DNA of 64,000 bases from Hymenobacter sediminicola (GTDB lineage Bacteria > Bacteroidota > Bacteroidia > Cytophagales > Hymenobacteraceae). Shown here one piece after another: positions 8,980 to 16,968 of the stretch. Every line of letters starts with the position of its first letter. The stretch's first letter is position 1. The notes below the pieces were generated by a model. The model saw only the letters and a list, made by a program, of their open reading frames with translations. It searched no databases and was not told where the DNA came from. Both the position numbers and the translations under genes were made by a program. Location of the stretch: contig NZ_CP060202.1 in assembly GCF_014250515.1 (NCBI RefSeq), forward strand, positions 3,655,001-3,719,000. Reading direction: 5' to 3'.

Positions 8980-9444
8980 ATGAAACCCTTCTTTGGTCTC
9001 CTGCTTGGAGGCGCTCTGCTGGCCTCCTGCTCTAAATCGGCGCCCGAAACCGCTGCCGTGAATGTGCAAACACTCAATCAGCAGTTTATCGGTGCCTGGA
9101 ACGCCAAAAACACGCTGCAGATTGACTCGTTGCTGGCCGACGACGTGCAGTATGCGCAGGGTTCTACCCGCTTCAATGGCAAGTCGGAAGTAGCCGATAA
9201 GTGGGTGCGCGCTACCATGGGCACTATCTCCGACCTGAAGCTTTACGCCACATCTACCGGTTCCGACGCTACGATGGCCTACGAGGCCGGCACGTTCTCG
9301 ACGGAAGTGCTGCCCGAAACACCCGGCCAGCCCCGCGGCGAAGGCGAAGGAAACTTCATCCTGCTCTGGAAAAAGAACTCCAAAAATGCCTGGAAGCTCA
9401 GCTACGTGCAGCTCGAAGGCCTGCCCGTGAAGGTGGCAAATTAG
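8980..9444 (+). CDS. SnoaL/DUF4440-like lipoprotein
   Basis: A 154-residue lipoprotein. The ATG at 8980 follows the terminator of the previous gene and opens a type II signal with lipobox 'LLASC' (Cys17). The mature part has the NTF2-like pattern of the SnoaL/DUF4440 group: 'LNQQFIGAWNAKNTLQIDSL', 'DDVQYAQGSTRFNGKSEV', 'EAGTFSTEV' and 'NAWKLSYVQLEG'. Such folds bind small ligands or act as ketosteroid-isomerase-like enzymes; no function can be assigned. The longer upstream reading frame overlaps a terminator hairpin and is not used. Confidence 0.8.
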   Translation: MKPFFGLLLGGALLASCSKSAPETAAVNVQTLNQQFIGAWNAKNTLQIDSLLADDVQYAQGSTRFNGKSEVADKWVRATMGTISDLKLYATSTGSDATMAYEAGTFSTEVLPETPGQPRGEGEGNFILLWKKNSKNAWKLSYVQLEGLPVKVAN

Positions 9445-9506
9445 CGTCAAGCATTGTGTAGGTTTTAGCGAATTGTGCAGAATTTACAGCTGTTTCCGCT
9501 AAAAAC

Positions 9507-9565
9507 ACACCACCATCAAAACGCCCCTGACAACATGGTTGTCAGGGGCGTTTTGATGGTGGTGT
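9507..9565. terminator. Long perfect hairpin between convergent genes
   Basis: Perfect 28-bp arms (9507-9534 and 9538-9565) around a 3-base loop, ending 11 bases before the stop codon of the DUF779 gene. The core AAAACGCCCC/GGGGCGTTTT would terminate both converging transcripts; the arms extend 9 bases beyond the A/T tracts. Confidence 0.85.
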
Positions 9566-9576
9566 AAGTAGCCGCG

Positions 9577-9981
9577 TTACGCCTGCTGGCTTTCCAAGTA
9601 TTCTTCACCTTGCAGGACGGGAGCCATATTTTTCGACTCCTCTTCGGTGAACAGCCGGGAGCGAATCAGAAACCGGACGCCAAGCGGAATCTCCAACGAA
9701 AAACTGGCCCCGCGGCCCTTCGTGACGTCAATGGTGAGTTGCGTGTGCTTCCAGTACTCAAACTGGCTGGTGCTCATGAAGAAGTCGCAGCCGTGGATCT
9801 GGCCCAGCCACACGTCGTTTCCGCCGATGCGGAACTCGCCTTTGGCGAAGCACATCGGCGACGAACCATCGCAGCAGCCACCGCTTTGGTGAAACATCAG
9901 CGGACCGTTTTCGTCGCGCAGCAGATCAATAGTAGCCTCAGCGGCGGGCGTAACGAGGACGCGGGGCGTGGGAGTTGACAT
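9577..9981 (-). CDS. DUF779 domain protein, aldehyde-dehydrogenase partner
   Basis: A 134-residue cytoplasmic protein of the DUF779 family. It has the family's cysteine cluster 'QSGGCCDGSSPMC' (about residues 32-44), followed by 'GEFRIGGNDVWLG' and 'CDFFMSTSQFEYWKHTQL'. DUF779 genes regularly sit beside AldB/AcoD/ExaC-type aldehyde dehydrogenases, as here, where it follows that gene on the same strand. The Cys cluster suggests metal or redox chemistry, but the biochemical role is unknown. The two genes are separated by a 96-bp inverted repeat. Confidence 0.88.
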   Translation of the reverse strand: MSTPTPRVLVTPAAEATIDLLRDENGPLMFHQSGGCCDGSSPMCFAKGEFRIGGNDVWLGQIHGCDFFMSTSQFEYWKHTQLTIDVTKGRGASFSLEIPLGVRFLIRSRLFTEEESKNMAPVLQGEEYLESQQA

Positions 9982-10006
9982 AGAAAGAACACGTTTAAAG
10001 TAATGT

Positions 10007-10102
10007 AGAACGTCATGCTGAGCTTACCGAAGCATCTCTACCGCAGTAGTAATTAATTACCATTGCACGCGAGATGCTTCGACAAGCTCAGCATGACGTT
10101 CT
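10007..10102. repeat. 96-bp inverted-repeat element
   Basis: 32-base arms (10007-10038 and 10071-10102) are complementary except for two adjacent positions, around a 32-base AT-rich centre. It lies between the aldehyde dehydrogenase gene and DUF779. The arm ends AGAACGTCATGCTGAGC. The shape fits a REP- or MITE-like interspersed element; on the RNA it would form a long stem that could lower DUF779 expression. Confidence 0.75.
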
Positions 10103-10129
10103 GTTTTACGCAGATTTAACCGCCGCCTC

Positions 10130-11659
10130 TTAAAAGAAGCCCAGTTTCTGCTGGCTATAGCTGATGAGCATATTCTTGGTCTGCCGATAGTGGCTCAGCA
10201 TCATCTTGTGGTTTTCGCGGCCGAAACCGGAGGCTTTGTAGCCGCCGAACGGAGCGCCGGCCGGGTAGTCGTGGTAGCAGTTCACCCACACGCGGCCGGC
10301 CTGAATGGCGCGGGGCATCTGGTACAGCTCGTGCGCGTCGCGGCTCCAGAGGCCGGCGCCGAGGCCGTAGAGCGTGTCGTTGGCCAGCTCAATGGCCTCG
10401 TCGTTGTCCTTGAACGTCGTCACGGACAGCACCGGGCCGAAGATTTCCTCCTGAAAAATCCGCATTTTGTTGTGGCCGCGGAAGATGGTTGGCTGAATGT
10501 AGTAGCCGTCGTGCAGGTCGTCGTGGGCATGGTCGCGGTGAGCCTCCCCGCCGGTCAGCACCTCGGCCCCTTCCGCCTTCCCAATTTCCAGGTAGCTCAG
10601 AATTTTCTCGTACTGGTCGTTGCTGGCCTGCGCGCCCATCATGGTTTCGGGGTCGAGCGGATGGCCGAGCTTGATGGCTTTAACACGCTCAATCAAACGC
10701 GGCATAAACTCGTCGTAGATGTCTTCATGAATAAGCAGGCGCGACGGACAGGTGCAGATTTCGCCCTGGTTCAGGGCAAACATGGCCGCACCTTCCAGGC
10801 ATTTATCCAGAAAGTCGTCGTCGGCATCCATCACCGATTTGCAGAAGATGTTCGGCGACTTGCCGCCCAACTCCATAGTCACGGGAATGATATTTTCGGC
10901 GGCGTACTGCAGAATCAGGCGGCCGGTAGTGGTTTCGCCCGTGAACGATACTTTCTGCACGCGCTTGTTGGAGGCCAGCGGCTTGCCGGCTTCCAGCCCG
11001 AAACCATTTACCACGTTCACCACGCCGGCCGGAATTACGTCCTGAATCAGTTCCATCAGCACCATGATGCTGGCAGGCGTCTGCTCGGCGGGCTTCATCA
11101 CCACGCAGCAGCCGGCGGCCAGTGCAGGCGCCAGCTTCCAGGTGGCCATCAGCAACGGAAAGTTCCAGGGAATAATCTGGCCCACCACGCCCAGCGGCTC
11201 CTGAATCACCAGGGACAGTGTGGTTTCGTTGAGTTCGGTAGCTGAGCCTTCTTCGGCCCGAATGACGCCGGCGAAATAGCGAAAATGGTCGATGCACAAG
11301 GGCAGGTCGGCGGCCATCGTCTCGCGGATGGCTTTGCCGTTTTCTACGGTTTCCACGGCGGCTAAGTGGGCCAGATTGGCCTCCATGATGTCGGCAATCT
11401 TGAGCAGCACGTTGCTGCGCGTGGTGGCCGAGGCCTTGCTCCACGACTTAAACGCCTCGTGCGCGGCGTCGAGGGCCAGCTCAATATCTTCCTTAGTGCT
11501 GCGGGCTACCTTACAGAAGGCTTTTCCATCAATGGGTGAGGGATTCTCGAAATACTGCCCGTTCACCGGCGCCACCCATTTGCCACCGATAAAATTGTCG
11601 TAGTGAGACTTGAACTTGGGACGCTCGACGAGAGTGGAGGTTCTTTCTAAGGTTTCCAT
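10130..11659 (-). CDS. NAD(P)-dependent aldehyde dehydrogenase, AldB/AcoD/ExaC type
   Basis: Oxidises aldehydes (acetaldehyde and similar) to acids; 509 residues, full length, cytoplasmic. Landmarks: '[19 protein letters not shown]' (coenzyme site, about 162-180), 'SFTGETTTG' (glycine motif, 238-246), general base Glu263 in 'MELGGKSPN', and nucleophile Cys302 in '[11 protein letters not shown]' with an additional Cys304. The DUF779 gene downstream supports the AldB/AcoD/ExaC subgroup. It is divergent from an AraC-family gene, which is the likely regulator (inference). Confidence 0.93.
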   Translation of the reverse strand: METLERTSTLVERPKFKSHYDNFIGGKWVAPVNGQYFENPSPIDGKAFCKVARSTKEDIELALDAAHEAFKSWSKASATTRSNVLLKIADIMEANLAHLAAVETVENGKAIRETMAADLPLCIDHFRYFAGVIRAEEGSATELNETTLSLVIQEPLGVVGQIIPWNFPLLMATWKLAPALAAGCCVVMKPAEQTPASIMVLMELIQDVIPAGVVNVVNGFGLEAGKPLASNKRVQKVSFTGETTTGRLILQYAAENIIPVTMELGGKSPNIFCKSVMDADDDFLDKCLEGAAMFALNQGEICTCPSRLLIHEDIYDEFMPRLIERVKAIKLGHPLDPETMMGAQASNDQYEKILSYLEIGKAEGAEVLTGGEAHRDHAHDDLHDGYYIQPTIFRGHNKMRIFQEEIFGPVLSVTTFKDNDEAIELANDTLYGLGAGLWSRDAHELYQMPRAIQAGRVWVNCYHDYPAGAPFGGYKASGFGRENHKMMLSHYRQTKNMLISYSQQKLGFF

Positions 11660-11837
11660 GGGCGAGATGTTGAGGAGTTATTTGATAGCCCAAGCTAGTC
11701 CTACTTTTGGCCGGAAGCACTGCAGTATCCTCGCAGAAAACCCGCCTATTGTCGCAAACTTGTAAGTACTCACTCACGCAGCCTGCAACTCCTGGCAGCT
11801 CGTAGTGGTTCTTGATATAAGGCGGCCTGTTGCGGCA

Positions 11838-11868
11838 TTGTTTTGTCCTCGAACTGTGGTTAGCTTTA
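11838..11868 (+). promoter_or_regulatory. Possible promoter of the AraC-family gene
   Basis: TTG at 11838-11840, a 20-base spacer, then TAGCTTTA at 11861-11868. This fits the Bacteroidota pattern (TTG, 17-23 bases, TAnnTTTG) except for the last base. The ATG at 11910 follows 41 bases later. The 250-base divergent region also has to hold the aldehyde dehydrogenase promoter. Confidence 0.4.
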
Positions 11869-11909
11869 GCTGTTTCTCTGTCTGTTGCCTCACGTTACTC
11901 TGCCGACTT

Positions 11910-12833
11910 ATGCCGCACCACCTGCCCGCTCCTATTGCCCTGCGCCAGCCTGAGCAGCTTACTACGCTGGTAGAAAACCGGACGGTGTACTCGCTAGAAG
12001 CCTTCGAGCTGAACGTGTTTGAAACGCACCGCACCGCGCATCAGGTACCGCTGAGTATGGGCCATGTGGTACTCACAACGATGCTGCAGGGCAAAAAGGT
12101 GATGCACTTAGCGGGCCGGCCAGCCTTCGAGTATCTGCCCGGCGAGTCGGTGATTGTGGGCGAGAACGAGACGATGGTCATTGATTTCCCAGAAGCCGAT
12201 GAGCAGCGCCCCACGCAGTGCTTGGCCGTAGCTATTCCCATCGAAACCATCCGCCAGACCGTGGACCTGCTCAACGAGGAACAGCCTCGCGCCGAAACGC
12301 ACCTACCCTGGCAACTAGACACTACCGAGCACGCCCACTTCCAGAACACGCCCGAGCTGACCGGCACCCTGGAGCGCCTCGTGCAGCTTTCTCGCGACAC
12401 TGGCCGGGTGAAAGATGTACTAGCCAACTTCACGATACAGGAAATGCTGGTGCGCCTGATGCAGACCCAGGCGCGGCAACTGCTGTTCCACAACTACCGG
12501 CAGCACGCCACCTCGCACCGCTTCGCGGCCGTGGTGCAATACATCAAGCAGCACCTCACGGAGCAGATTACAGTCGAAAAGCTGTCGGAGCTGGCCTGCA
12601 TGAGCAAAGCCACATTCTTCCGCGTTTTCAAGCGCGAGCTGGGCCTCACGCCGGTGGAGTTCGTTATTCAGGAGCGCATAGCAGAAGCCAAACGCCTACT
12701 ACGCAACCCTCTGACGACCGTGGCAGATGTCTGTTTTCGGGCGGGGTTCAACAACACAGCGTATTTTCAGAAACTATTCAAGCAGTATGAAGGCGTTACC
12801 CCGGGCGTATATAAGCGCCAGTGCGTGGGGTAA
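11910..12833 (+). CDS. AraC-family transcriptional regulator
   Basis: A 307-residue DNA-binding regulator. The N-terminal half is the AraC_N-type sensor domain ('LSMGHVVLTTMLQGKKVMHL' ... 'YLPGESVIVGENETMVIDFP'). The C-terminal 100 residues are the double helix-turn-helix: 'ITVEKLSELACMSKATFFRV' and 'TTVADVCFRAGFNNTAYFQK', ending in the signature 'LFKQYEGVTPGVYKRQ'. I chose the ATG at 11910; a longer frame would run through the promoter. It is divergent from the aldehyde dehydrogenase gene, so it probably senses an aldehyde or alcohol and activates that gene (inference). Confidence 0.92.
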   Translation: MPHHLPAPIALRQPEQLTTLVENRTVYSLEAFELNVFETHRTAHQVPLSMGHVVLTTMLQGKKVMHLAGRPAFEYLPGESVIVGENETMVIDFPEADEQRPTQCLAVAIPIETIRQTVDLLNEEQPRAETHLPWQLDTTEHAHFQNTPELTGTLERLVQLSRDTGRVKDVLANFTIQEMLVRLMQTQARQLLFHNYRQHATSHRFAAVVQYIKQHLTEQITVEKLSELACMSKATFFRVFKRELGLTPVEFVIQERIAEAKRLLRNPLTTVADVCFRAGFNNTAYFQKLFKQYEGVTPGVYKRQCVG

Positions 12834-12850
12834 ACCGTAGACTAACGAGC

Positions 12851-13441
12851 ATGCTTCACTACTCTATTCCTCACTTGCCTATTCCCTGTAAAGCAGTTAT
12901 TGCCGCCCTGACCTGTGCTAAAATGCAGCCGTTGTATGCTGCGTTTTGCGAATCAGAGAGCTGGGGCAACTCAGGTGTGTATGAGGATGGAATTCAGGCA
13001 CTATTTAGCTTTGCACTAACCAACTCAGCTGATGAAGCAGTCCGGGTTTTGCCTGAGTTTGAGCAATGGTTTCCCGATTTGGACGATTTTGAAAGTATCC
13101 TGACATCCTATGCTTTCGATTCCAGCGTTGCTCTTACAGAAGCGCTGCTGTTTGTCTCAACCCAGGATAATATTCATTTTGAAAACCATCTGACAGCTGC
13201 TACGGATTGCATAGATATGTTCGTGCAAGACCTACTGGATTTAGATCCTAATCAGCCGGATCTGAATAAAATTATTGAGGCTAGTGGCTATATGCAAAGG
13301 GAGTTTGCACGACGTAATAGTTTACTGTTTGCGTTACAGGAAAATCCTGCTGTCACTACGGAAACTATCGAACACTTAAAGCTTCTCAATTCCACGAATG
13401 CATTAGTGGAATTGGAGCTACTAGACAAAGAAGCGCAGTAG
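12851..13441 (+). CDS. DUF416-like (YjaG family) protein
   Basis: A 196-residue cytoplasmic protein. The start at 12851 follows the AraC stop by 17 bases. 'KMQPLYAAFCESESWGNSG' and 'DLDDFESILTSYAFDSSVAL' with the following acidic helices resemble the DUF416/YjaG family, whose function is unknown. Base composition is clearly lower in GC than the neighbours (many AT-ending codons such as GAT, TTT and ATT), which suggests recent transfer or relaxed codon selection. The family assignment is by pattern only. Confidence 0.65.
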   Translation: MLHYSIPHLPIPCKAVIAALTCAKMQPLYAAFCESESWGNSGVYEDGIQALFSFALTNSADEAVRVLPEFEQWFPDLDDFESILTSYAFDSSVALTEALLFVSTQDNIHFENHLTAATDCIDMFVQDLLDLDPNQPDLNKIIEASGYMQREFARRNSLLFALQENPAVTTETIEHLKLLNSTNALVELELLDKEAQ

Positions 13442-13519
13442 CAACAACCTTCTACACTAGAACCCTGTTTCCTGAAGCTGTACACTCCGCAACAGTAACC
13501 CTGCGGCACATTACGCTTC

Positions 13520-14746
13520 ATGAGAGAAACAGATACCGTTGCCGTTGAGGCTCTTCCCGATAAAACTCTACCTGCTCACCCGCCGCTAGCGCCGTCCCTG
13601 GTTTGGCTGATGGCCATTACCTGCGGATTGGTAGTGGCTAATATCTACTACAATCAGCCGCTACTGGCCGAAATCGGGCGCACATTTGGCCTTACCGAAA
13701 GCCGGGTGAGTCTGGCGGCTACCATCACGCAGGTGGGCTACACGGTGGGGCTGCTGTTCGTGGTGCCACTCGGCGACAAGCGGGAGCGGAAAAGCCTGAT
13801 TCTGGCGCTGCTGCTGTGCGCAGCCGTGTGCATGGCGGGTGCGGCCTACGCGCCTACGTTCGGTTGGCTGGTGGCCGCGAGTCTGCTCATCGGAGTGTTT
13901 TCGGCGGTGCCACAACTATTGATTCCAATGGCGGCCTCCCTGGCTTCGGATGCGGAGCGGGGGCGTGTAGTGGGCAAGGTCATGAGCGGCCTGCTGATTG
14001 GCATTCTGCTTTCGCGCACTATCAGTGGCTACGTGGGGCTGCATTTCGGCTGGCGCACTATGTTCTGGGTGGGGGCTGGGTTGATGGTGCTACTAACCGG
14101 CGTTCTGGCCCGCATGCTGCCCCGCAACCAGCCCACTTTCGCGGGCAGCTACGCCAGCTTATTGGGCTCGTTGGGCACGCTCACGAAACAGTTGCCGATG
14201 CTGCGCCGCTCGGCGCTGGTGGGAGCCTGCATGTTCGGCGGCTTCAGCGCCTTCTGGACCACGTTGGTGTTCTTCCTGGAGAGCGACGCCTACCATTACC
14301 ACAGCGACGTGGCTGGGCTGTTTGGCCTCATTGGGGCTAGTGGGGCCTTTGCAGCCTCCTTCGCCGGCAAATCCGCCGACCGCAAAGGTGCTGACTACGC
14401 GCTGAACCTTGGGATTCTGCTGTTTCTGGGAGCGTATGTGCTGCTGGGCTTCACTGGCTACTATCTACTGGGGCTGATTGTCGGCGTAATTATTCTGGAT
14501 GTGGGTCAGCAAATGACGCATATCTCCAACCAGACCCGCATTTTCACGCTGCTCCCCGAAGCCCGCAGCCGCCTCAACACGGTGTACATGACCTCCTGCT
14601 TTATAGGAGGTTCAGCAGGCTCGCTGCTGGGTGGCCTAGCCTGGGACCATTTTCAGTGGTACGGCGTGTGCGGCGTGGGCCTTGCGTTGGTAGCCGCAGC
14701 GTATCTGGCGAACCGGTTTTATGGGCGGGGAGCTACGGTAGTATGA
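13520..14746 (+). CDS. MFS transporter
   Basis: A 408-residue major-facilitator permease with about 12 membrane helices. Features: 'SLVWLMAITCGLVVANIYYN' as TM1, the loop 2-3 motif 'PLGDKRERKSLILALLLC' (the G-D-[KR]-x-x-R-[KR] signature), and 'SGLLIGILLSRTISGYVG' in TM5. The opening 'ANIYYNQPLLAEIGRTFGL' is typical of YnfM-like drug/arabinose-type exporters. Substrate unknown. It converges on rfbD with only 24 bases between the stop codons and no visible terminator. Confidence 0.88.
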   Translation: MRETDTVAVEALPDKTLPAHPPLAPSLVWLMAITCGLVVANIYYNQPLLAEIGRTFGLTESRVSLAATITQVGYTVGLLFVVPLGDKRERKSLILALLLCAAVCMAGAAYAPTFGWLVAASLLIGVFSAVPQLLIPMAASLASDAERGRVVGKVMSGLLIGILLSRTISGYVGLHFGWRTMFWVGAGLMVLLTGVLARMLPRNQPTFAGSYASLLGSLGTLTKQLPMLRRSALVGACMFGGFSAFWTTLVFFLESDAYHYHSDVAGLFGLIGASGAFAASFAGKSADRKGADYALNLGILLFLGAYVLLGFTGYYLLGLIVGVIILDVGQQMTHISNQTRIFTLLPEARSRLNTVYMTSCFIGGSAGSLLGGLAWDHFQWYGVCGVGLALVAAAYLANRFYGRGATVV

Positions 14747-14770
14747 TAGCTATGCACTATTTAGCTCATT

Positions 14771-15622
14771 CTACAGCCGCGCCAAGCACACCTTGAGACT
14801 CTCGCGCCAGTGCGGGATGTATACGCCCAGATTGGTTTTGGCTTTAGTCTTGTCCATCACGGAAAAGGCCGGACGGGTGGCTTTGGTCGGATATTCGGCT
14901 GTGCGGATGGGCACGGTGCGCACATGCGTATTGCTCAGCTCAAAAATGGCCGTGGCGAAGTCGTACCACGATGTTACGCCTTCGTTGCTGTAGTGATAAA
15001 GACCGTATTGCTGGTTCTGCGTTTCGATGATGGTAAGGATGCAGCCGGCTAGGTCAATGGCGTAAGTAGGCGTGCCTACTTGGTCCCAGATAACGCGTAG
15101 CTCGTCCCGTTCCCGACCCAAACGCAACATCGTTTTCACGAAGTTGTTGGCGTATTCCGAATACAGCCAGCCGGTGCGCAACGTGAAATACTGACTCGTG
15201 TGCTCTGCCACGGCCTGCTCACCTTCCAGCTTAGTGAGGCCGTACACGCTGATTGGAGCCGCCTCATCGGTTTCGGAGAGCGGCTGGTTGCCGGTGCCGG
15301 CAAACACGAAATCAGTGGATATATGGATGAGCGTGGCCCCGTACTCGGTGCAGGCCTGCGCCAAGTTAGCGGCTCCGTCGCGGTTCACTTTGCGGGCTAT
15401 TTCCACCTCATCTTCCGCCTTGTCCACAGCGGTATAGGCAGCACAATTGATGCAATACGTAGGCTGATAATGGGCGAAGACCGCCTTCACAGCATCAGTA
15501 TCCAGAATATTAGCTTCGGCTTCCGGCAGAAATACTAGGTCGTCGTTTCCTCGCTCCGCTGCTACATGCCGTAGGCACTGCCCTAATTGTCCTGATGCTC
15601 CAAAAACGAGTACGTTGCCCAT
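14771..15622 (-). CDS. rfbD: dTDP-4-dehydrorhamnose reductase
   Basis: Catalyses the last step of dTDP-L-rhamnose synthesis, supplying rhamnose for surface polysaccharide. 283 residues, normal for RfbD. It has an N-terminal Rossmann motif 'FGASGQLGQ' (residues 7-15), 'INCAAYTAVDKAEDE', 'ISTDFVFAG', and the catalytic Tyr-Lys pair in 'ISVYGLTKLEGE'. The other rhamnose genes (rfbA, B, C) are not in this window, so the pathway must be completed elsewhere. Confidence 0.92.
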   Translation of the reverse strand: MGNVLVFGASGQLGQCLRHVAAERGNDDLVFLPEAEANILDTDAVKAVFAHYQPTYCINCAAYTAVDKAEDEVEIARKVNRDGAANLAQACTEYGATLIHISTDFVFAGTGNQPLSETDEAAPISVYGLTKLEGEQAVAEHTSQYFTLRTGWLYSEYANNFVKTMLRLGRERDELRVIWDQVGTPTYAIDLAGCILTIIETQNQQYGLYHYSNEGVTSWYDFATAIFELSNTHVRTVPIRTAEYPTKATRPAFSVMDKTKAKTNLGVYIPHWRESLKVCLARL

Positions 15623-15697
15623 GAAATGCGGTTAAAGTCAGCTGCCCACCTTCTCTTCAAGCAGGAAGGCAACCCCTAGTGGCTTATGCTCCGCAAA

Positions 15698-16666
15698 TTA
15701 GCCTTTTCCCGCTTCGTCTGCACCGCTCACCGACTCGCCAGAGCTAATAACCGGGCCACCGGGCTGCACGGGGCGCTTGTTGCGGATAGGCTCGAAACGC
15801 TGCTCCCGAGGCTGCTTTTCACTGAGGTAACGCCAGTAGCGGAGCGGCATATGGCGGCGGTGCAGCTTCATATTTTTGCGCTCCGGAATATTCACATGGT
15901 CGAAATACGACTGCCAGAGCAATTTGAACAGCGGCTCCCGCTCGTCGAGCACCGTGGCTGAAACAGCCGTGCTACGTTGCGGGGCACTGGTTTCAAACTC
16001 TACTATATCGGTGCGCGTGAGGTCATAGTAGAGGCCGTAGCGGCGGCGCTTATCAAAAATCAGCCAGCGTTGGTCGGCGTAGCGCTTGGTGAAATGCGGC
16101 GCAATAAGAGGCAGCACATCGAAATCCGGGTCGATGGTGGAGTGGAACAAACCATCCTGGGTTTTCTCGAAGCGTACAAAGGCTTCCATACGGTGCTTTT
16201 CGCGGTACATCTGCTGGGCCAAGCGCTGCACGCGGCGCACGTTGTCGTCGGCGTAGTTTTCCGAAATGTCGCGGCCGGCCCGCATGGCCAGATCGGCGTA
16301 GCGGAAAATGAGTAGTTCCCGGTCGGGCTGCTCACTCAGAAACGTATGAAACAGCCGCGTGCGCGCCTCCGCGTCCATATAGCGCAGCAGGCCTTCCCAC
16401 ACGCGGGCGGCGGCTGTTTCATCGGTATCAATTTCTACGGGCATCACAAACAGGCCGCCCTGCACGGCTCCTACCGGCTGAATGGTATTGGGAGCCGCCT
16501 TCCGGTCGTATATCTGGAAAAGCACCGTCAGCATGCCCTCAAACGACCCATCGTAGGAATAGTCCAGCGCCGGGTTGGTTAGCTGAGGAGCACCGGACCG
16601 GCGGCCGGCAGCCGAGCTAACGGCAGTGTTACAAGGTCGGTTGAGAGGCGAAAGGGAATGGCTCAT
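15698..16666 (-). CDS. DUF4130-type DNA metabolism protein, radical-SAM partner (TIGR03915-like)
   Basis: A 322-residue protein of the type always found with the radical SAM DNA protein encoded upstream. Recognisable parts are 'YSYDGSFEGMLTVLFQIYDR' near residues 36-55, 'FVRFEKTQDGLFHSTIDPDF' and 'FTKRYADQRWLIFDKRRRYG' in the middle, and 'LWQSYFDHVNIPERKN' near the end. The family is predicted to act in DNA repair or modification; in other lineages it is fused to a uracil-DNA-glycosylase-like domain. The first 35 residues are a non-conserved-looking leader, so the true start could be later. It is the third gene of the operon. Confidence 0.85.
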   Translation of the reverse strand: MSHSLSPLNRPCNTAVSSAAGRRSGAPQLTNPALDYSYDGSFEGMLTVLFQIYDRKAAPNTIQPVGAVQGGLFVMPVEIDTDETAAARVWEGLLRYMDAEARTRLFHTFLSEQPDRELLIFRYADLAMRAGRDISENYADDNVRRVQRLAQQMYREKHRMEAFVRFEKTQDGLFHSTIDPDFDVLPLIAPHFTKRYADQRWLIFDKRRRYGLYYDLTRTDIVEFETSAPQRSTAVSATVLDEREPLFKLLWQSYFDHVNIPERKNMKLHRRHMPLRYWRYLSEKQPREQRFEPIRNKRPVQPGGPVISSGESVSGADEAGKG

Positions 16667-16708
16667 ACAATAGCAAATTGGAACAAAAAGCCACTCCTGC
16701 CAGCTGCC

Positions 16709-16888
16709 CTACGCGGCCTCTGACTGGCGGGATTTGTTAGCGGGCCGAACTGTTTCGCGGTGTAGCTGCTGCACGAGGGGCAACAAGTCGGAGAGCTTGC
16801 AGCAGCAGGCAATACGGGCCACTTTTATGGGCTGGGCAATTGTAGCGGTGGCGGCCGGCGCGTCGGCGGCGCGATGAGAAATAGTCAT
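16709..16888 (-). CDS. Small Cys-rich ORF inside the radical-SAM operon
   Basis: 59 codons, ATG at 16886-16888, TAG at 16709-16711, on the same strand as the two flanking genes and filling most of the 302-base gap between them (gaps of 80 and 42 bases). The middle reads 'VARIACCCKLSDLLPLVQQL': a Cys triplet followed by an amphipathic helix. No known family is recognised. It could be a real small protein (redox or metal binding, or a HTH-like remnant) or chance; position and direction favour a real gene. Confidence 0.4.
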   Translation of the reverse strand: MTISHRAADAPAATATIAQPIKVARIACCCKLSDLLPLVQQLHRETVRPANKSRQSEAA

Positions 16889-16968
16889 GGTTTGCTTTCG
16901 TTAGAAGTTTGTCGTTATGTCAGTCGTTTATGCGTGTACTATCTCCCCGAAAACCAACCACTTTGTTA

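Noticed and set aside
10190..11245. 351-codon plus-strand frame opposite the aldehyde dehydrogenase
   Set aside because: Antisense shadow with Val/His/Gln bias; the minus-strand gene has all catalytic motifs.
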